A DNA stretch of 7,911 nucleotides from Candidatus Zixiibacteriota bacterium (GTDB taxonomy: Bacteria; Zixibacteria; MSB-5A5; GN15; JACZUZ01), in the NCBI GenBank assembly GCA_022572905.1, contig JACZUZ010000071.1, positions 1 through 7,911 of the forward strand, written 5' to 3'. Position 1 is the stretch's first letter; each line of letters begins with the position of its first letter. A program made the position numbers and the translations under genes. Shown here one piece after another: positions 5,205 to 7,911 of the stretch. The notes below the pieces were generated by a model. It searched no databases, had not been told where the DNA came from, and saw nothing but the letters and a program-made list of their open reading frames with translations.

Positions 5205-7911
5205 ATGCGAAAAGCATTGTATATCATAATTGCGATAATGCTCTTGACGGGTCGAGCCAGCGCGCAGACGATTGAGTCGCTGTATGTAGATTCATCTGTC
5301 AGTAGCAGGCCAATAGCGTCGGAAACAAACAGTCGTGGGGCTGCGGATGGATTGGAAGCGAGTGTGACTGGCAAACTCGCGAATCTTCACACCTGGACTT
5401 TTGATTTCGACACTACGGTAAACGCTGGATTTCCGATTACCACGGCGGAAATTTTTATTACACATCGCCAATCCGGATTAAGCAATGACAGTTTGGTTTT
5501 GGAGTATTTCGACGGGACATCGTTTGTTGTATTTGAATCGATGGCTAACGCTCCCACGACTCTAACCACAGTGGGCCCCTTCAGCGCCAGTCTGATAACT
5601 TCCTCTACTCAGCTTAACGGCTTCCAGATACAAATGCGCGGTGTATCGAAGATCGGATCGCCCGACAATTTCACGTATTTTGTGGATGCGATAGAATTGC
5701 GTGTGACTTTCCAGACAAACGATCCTCCTGTTTTGAGCGCAATCGGAGCGAAAAGTGTCACAGAAGGTCAGCTTTTGAGTTTCACAGTTTCGGCCACAGA
5801 CCCAGATTTGACAACTCCAGTCTTGACTGCTGCGAGTCTCCCCTCGGGCGCCTCATACGTTGACAATAATAACGGAACCGCAAGTTTCAACTGGACACCG
5901 GGATTCCTTGAGTCGGGTACGTTCAATGTCACCTTCTACGCCACCGATGATTCGGCGGCGGTAGATAGTGAAGTGGTGACAATCACAGTTAATGAAGCCG
6001 GCAATCAGCTACCGGTTCTGGCGACAATTGGAGCTCAATCCACTAATGAAAACGTGAATCTTAACTTTAGTGTCTCAGCCACCGACGTCGAGTCCACTCC
6101 GACGTTAACAACATCAGCGCTGCCGACCGGCGCGACCTTCACGCCCTCGGCTGGCGGGGGAACGTTCGATTGGACGCCGAGCTTCATTCAGGCGGGGGTT
6201 TTTAGCGTCACCTTCTACGCCACTGATGATTCGGCGGCGGTAGACTCTGAAGTCGTGACTATTACAGTGACTGAAGTCGGCAATCAGCTCCCGGTCCTGG
6301 CGGCTATCGGCGCGCAATCCACTAATGAAAACGTGAACCTTAACTTTAGTGTCTCATCCACGGACGCCGAATCCACTCCGGTGGTGACCACTTCGGCTTT
6401 GCCCGGCGGCGCGACCTTCACACCTTCGGCTGGCGGGGGAACATTCGACTGGACCCCGAGCTTCATTCAGGCGGGGGTCTTTAGTGTCACCTTCTACGCC
6501 ACCGATGATTCGGCGGCGGTTGACTCTGAGGTTGTCACTATCACAGTTAATGAAGTCGGCAATCAGCTACCGGTCCTGGCGGCTATCGGGGCTAAGTCCA
6601 CTAATGAAAATGTGAATCTTAACTTTAGTGTTTCATCCACCGACGTCGAATCCACTCCGGTGGTGACAACCTCGGCTTTGCCGGGAGGCGCGACCTTCAC
6701 CCCCTCGGCTGGGGGCGGAACATTCGACTGGACACCGGGCTTCATTCAGCCGGGTGTCTTTAGCGTCACCTTCTACGCCACCGATGACTCGGCGGCGGTT
6801 GACTCTGAAGTCGTGACTATTACAGTGACTGAAGTCGGCAATCAGCTCCCGGTTCTGGCGGCTATCGGCGCGCAGTCCACTAATGAAAATGTGAATCTTA
6901 ACTTTATTGTGTCCGCTACAGACGCCGAATCCACTCCGGTAGTGACCACTTCGGCGCTGCCGACCGGCGCGACCTTCACCCCCTTTGCTGGTGGCGGAAC
7001 ATTCGATTGGACGCCGGGCTTCATTCAGTCGGGTGTCTTTAGCGTCACCTTCTACGCCACGGATGATTCGGCGGCGGTAGACTCTGAAGTCGTGACTATT
7101 ACAGTAACTGAAGTCGGCAATCAGCTACCGGTTCTGGCGGCTATCGGGGCTAAGTCCACCAATGAAAATGTCAATCTGAATTTTAGTGTGTCCGCTACAG
7201 ACGTCGAGTCAACTCCGACGTTAACAACATCAGCGCTGCCGACCGGCGCGACCTTCACCCCCTCGGCTGGGGGCGGAACATTCGACTGGACGCCGAGCTT
7301 CATTCAGGCGGGTGTCTTTAGTGTCACCTTCTACGCCACCGATGATTCGGCGGCCGTTGATAGTGAAGTGGTCACGATCACGGTCACTGAAGTCGGCAAT
7401 CAGCTCCCGGTTCTGGCGGCTATCGGGGCTAAGTCCACCAATGAAAATGTCAATCTGAATTTTGTTGTGTCATCCAGCGACGCCGAATCGGTTCCGGTGG
7501 TGACCACCTCGGCTTTGCCGGTAGGCGCGACCTTCACCCCCTCGGCTGGGGGCGGAACATTCGACTGGACGCCGAGCTTCATTCAGTCGGGTGTCTTTAG
7601 TGTCACCTTGTACGCGACCGATGACTCGGCGGCGGTAGACTCTGAAGTCGTCACTATTACAGTAACTGAAGTCGGCAATCAGCTACCAGTCTTAGCGACT
7701 ATCGGCGCGCAGTCCACCAATGAAAATGTCAATCTGAACTTTGTTGTGTCATCCAGCGACGCCGAATCGGTTCCGGTGGTGACAACCTCGGCTTTGCCGG
7801 CAGGCGCGACCTTCACCCCCTCGGCTGGGGGCGGAACATTCGACTGGACGCCGAGCTTCATTCAGTCGGGTGTCTTTAGTGTCACCTTGTACGCGACCGA
7901 TGACTCGGCGG
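5205..7911 (+). CDS. Secreted repeat protein with tandem 93-residue He_PIG/cadherin-like modules (3' end outside window)
   Basis: The frame is open from ATG 5205 to the right edge: 902 complete codons and no stop. Residues 1-20 are a clear signal peptide (MRKALYIIIAIMLLTG, cleavage at ASA|Q). Residues 21-170 form an N-terminal domain of predicted beta strands (for example SLVLEYFDGTSFVVFE, GFQIQMRG, YFVDAIELRVTF) that resembles jelly-roll, carbohydrate-binding-like domains but which I cannot assign. Residues 171-265 are a diverged WTP module (NDPPVL start, FNWTP at 229-233). From residue 266 six complete 93-residue modules and a seventh of 79 residues follow, each with GNQLPVL at its start, NENVNLNF, FDWTP and YATDDSAAVDSE. 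The modules fit the He_PIG / cadherin-like Ig fold and would make an elongated rod. A stalk, adhesin or surface-layer-like role is inferred, not shown. No sorting tail is visible; one is expected beyond the window by analogy with proteins 1 and 2. Confidence 0.92.
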   Translation, partial: MRKALYIIIAIMLLTGRASAQTIESLYVDSSVSSRPIASETNSRGAADGLEASVTGKLANLHTWTFDFDTTVNAGFPITTAEIFITHRQSGLSNDSLVLEYFDGTSFVVFESMANAPTTLTTVGPFSASLITSSTQLNGFQIQMRGVSKIGSPDNFTYFVDAIELRVTFQTNDPPVLSAIGAKSVTEGQLLSFTVSATDPDLTTPVLTAASLPSGASYVDNNNGTASFNWTPGFLESGTFNVTFYATDDSAAVDSEVVTITVNEAGNQLPVLATIGAQSTNENVNLNFSVSATDVESTPTLTTSALPTGATFTPSAGGGTFDWTPSFIQAGVFSVTFYATDDSAAVDSEVVTITVTEVGNQLPVLAAIGAQSTNENVNLNFSVSSTDAESTPVVTTSALPGGATFTPSAGGGTFDWTPSFIQAGVFSVTFYATDDSAAVDSEVVTITVNEVGNQLPVLAAIGAKSTNENVNLNFSVSSTDVESTPVVTTSALPGGATFTPSAGGGTFDWTPGFIQPGVFSVTFYATDDSAAVDSEVVTITVTEVGNQLPVLAAIGAQSTNENVNLNFIVSATDAESTPVVTTSALPTGATFTPFAGGGTFDWTPGFIQSGVFSVTFYATDDSAAVDSEVVTITVTEVGNQLPVLAAIGAKSTNENVNLNFSVSATDVESTPTLTTSALPTGATFTPSAGGGTFDWTPSFIQAGVFSVTFYATDDSAAVDSEVVTITVTEVGNQLPVLAAIGAKSTNENVNLNFVVSSSDAESVPVVTTSALPVGATFTPSAGGGTFDWTPSFIQSGVFSVTLYATDDSAAVDSEVVTITVTEVGNQLPVLATIGAQSTNENVNLNFVVSSSDAESVPVVTTSALPAGATFTPSAGGGTFDWTPSFIQSGVFSVTLYATDDSA
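5715..5999 (+). repeat. Diverged first WTP module (285 bp) preceding the array
   Basis: This unit encodes 95 residues aligned with the array units, but it is two residues longer and carries VDNNNGTASFNWTP in place of the TPSAGGGTFDWTP segment. Its last part, from the VTFYATDDSAAVDSE stretch onward, is nearly identical to the array units, whereas its first two thirds is clearly diverged. It therefore looks like an ancestral or boundary unit whose 3' end has been homogenised with the array. Confidence 0.85.
6000..7911 (+). repeat. Tandem array of 279-bp coding repeats, six full units plus a partial seventh
   Basis: Units start at 6000, 6279, 6558, 6837, 7116, 7395 and 7674, exactly 279 bases (93 codons) apart with no indels; the last is cut by the window edge after 238 bases. 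At protein level only about 14 of 93 positions vary (residues 9, 13, 24, 27, 28, 30, 33, 35, 36, 43, 50, 61, 65, 72 and 91 cover the main ones). Units six and seven differ at only three bases from their aatgaaaatg stretch to the window edge. This indicates recent expansion or homogenisation. Confidence 0.95.

Noticed and set aside
6284..7861. Six similar 60-codon minus-strand ORFs spaced 279 bases apart within the array
   Set aside because: They are reverse-complement shadows of the coding repeat. Their regular spacing and similarity follow from the repeat itself, and none has its own ribosome binding site or recognisable product.
6000..7911. Regularly spaced repeats considered as a CRISPR array or non-coding satellite
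   Set aside because: The units are 279 bp, contiguous without spacers, an exact multiple of three, and continue one open frame with Ig-like sequence.

Overview
The window holds three consecutive plus-strand genes for large, secreted, modular beta-sandwich proteins. No enzyme, RNA gene, mobile element or CRISPR array was recognised. The first two proteins are complete and end in the YPNPFNP-type tail of the type IX secretion (T9SS) type A sorting / FlgD-like Ig family. This tail, together with He_PIG-type 'WTP' Ig modules, cohesin-like domains and dockerin-like calcium loops, is a style common in uncultured lineages of the FCB superphylum (Zixibacteria, KSB1, Marinimicrobia, Latescibacteria and relatives). 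The taxonomic placement is inferred from domain style alone. The standard genetic code fits all three genes.

Layout: 1-316 is a leader region with no convincing gene. It contains a stem-loop near the left edge, weak promoter-like hexamers and a doubtful 44-codon ORF. 317-2389 encodes protein 1 (690 aa): signal peptide, two He_PIG-like modules, a cohesin-like domain, a dockerin-like pair of loops, a linker domain and the sorting tail. 2390-2499 is a short spacer with a possible sigma70-like promoter and no clear terminator. 2500-5175 encodes protein 2 (891 aa from the preferred ATG): signal peptide, cohesin-like region, two tandem four-cysteine repeats, one He_PIG module, a second cohesin-like domain, a canonical dockerin pair, a third cohesin-like domain and the sorting tail. 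After 29 bases and a good Shine-Dalgarno site, 5205 to the right edge encodes protein 3 (at least 902 aa, 3' end missing): signal peptide, an unassigned N-terminal beta domain, one diverged WTP module and then a tandem array of 93-aa (279-bp) modules that runs off the window.

How they may work together: all three proteins share the WTP Ig module, and two combine cohesin-like and dockerin-like parts in one chain with an export/anchoring tail. The simplest reading is a set of co-expressed cell-surface or extracellular structural/adhesive proteins exported through Sec and then a T9SS-like route, possibly held together by cohesin-dockerin contacts. No substrate or partner can be read from the sequence. 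The most notable features are the highly homogenised mosaic array of protein 3, the two different dockerin loop types in neighbouring genes, and the twin cysteine repeats of protein 2.
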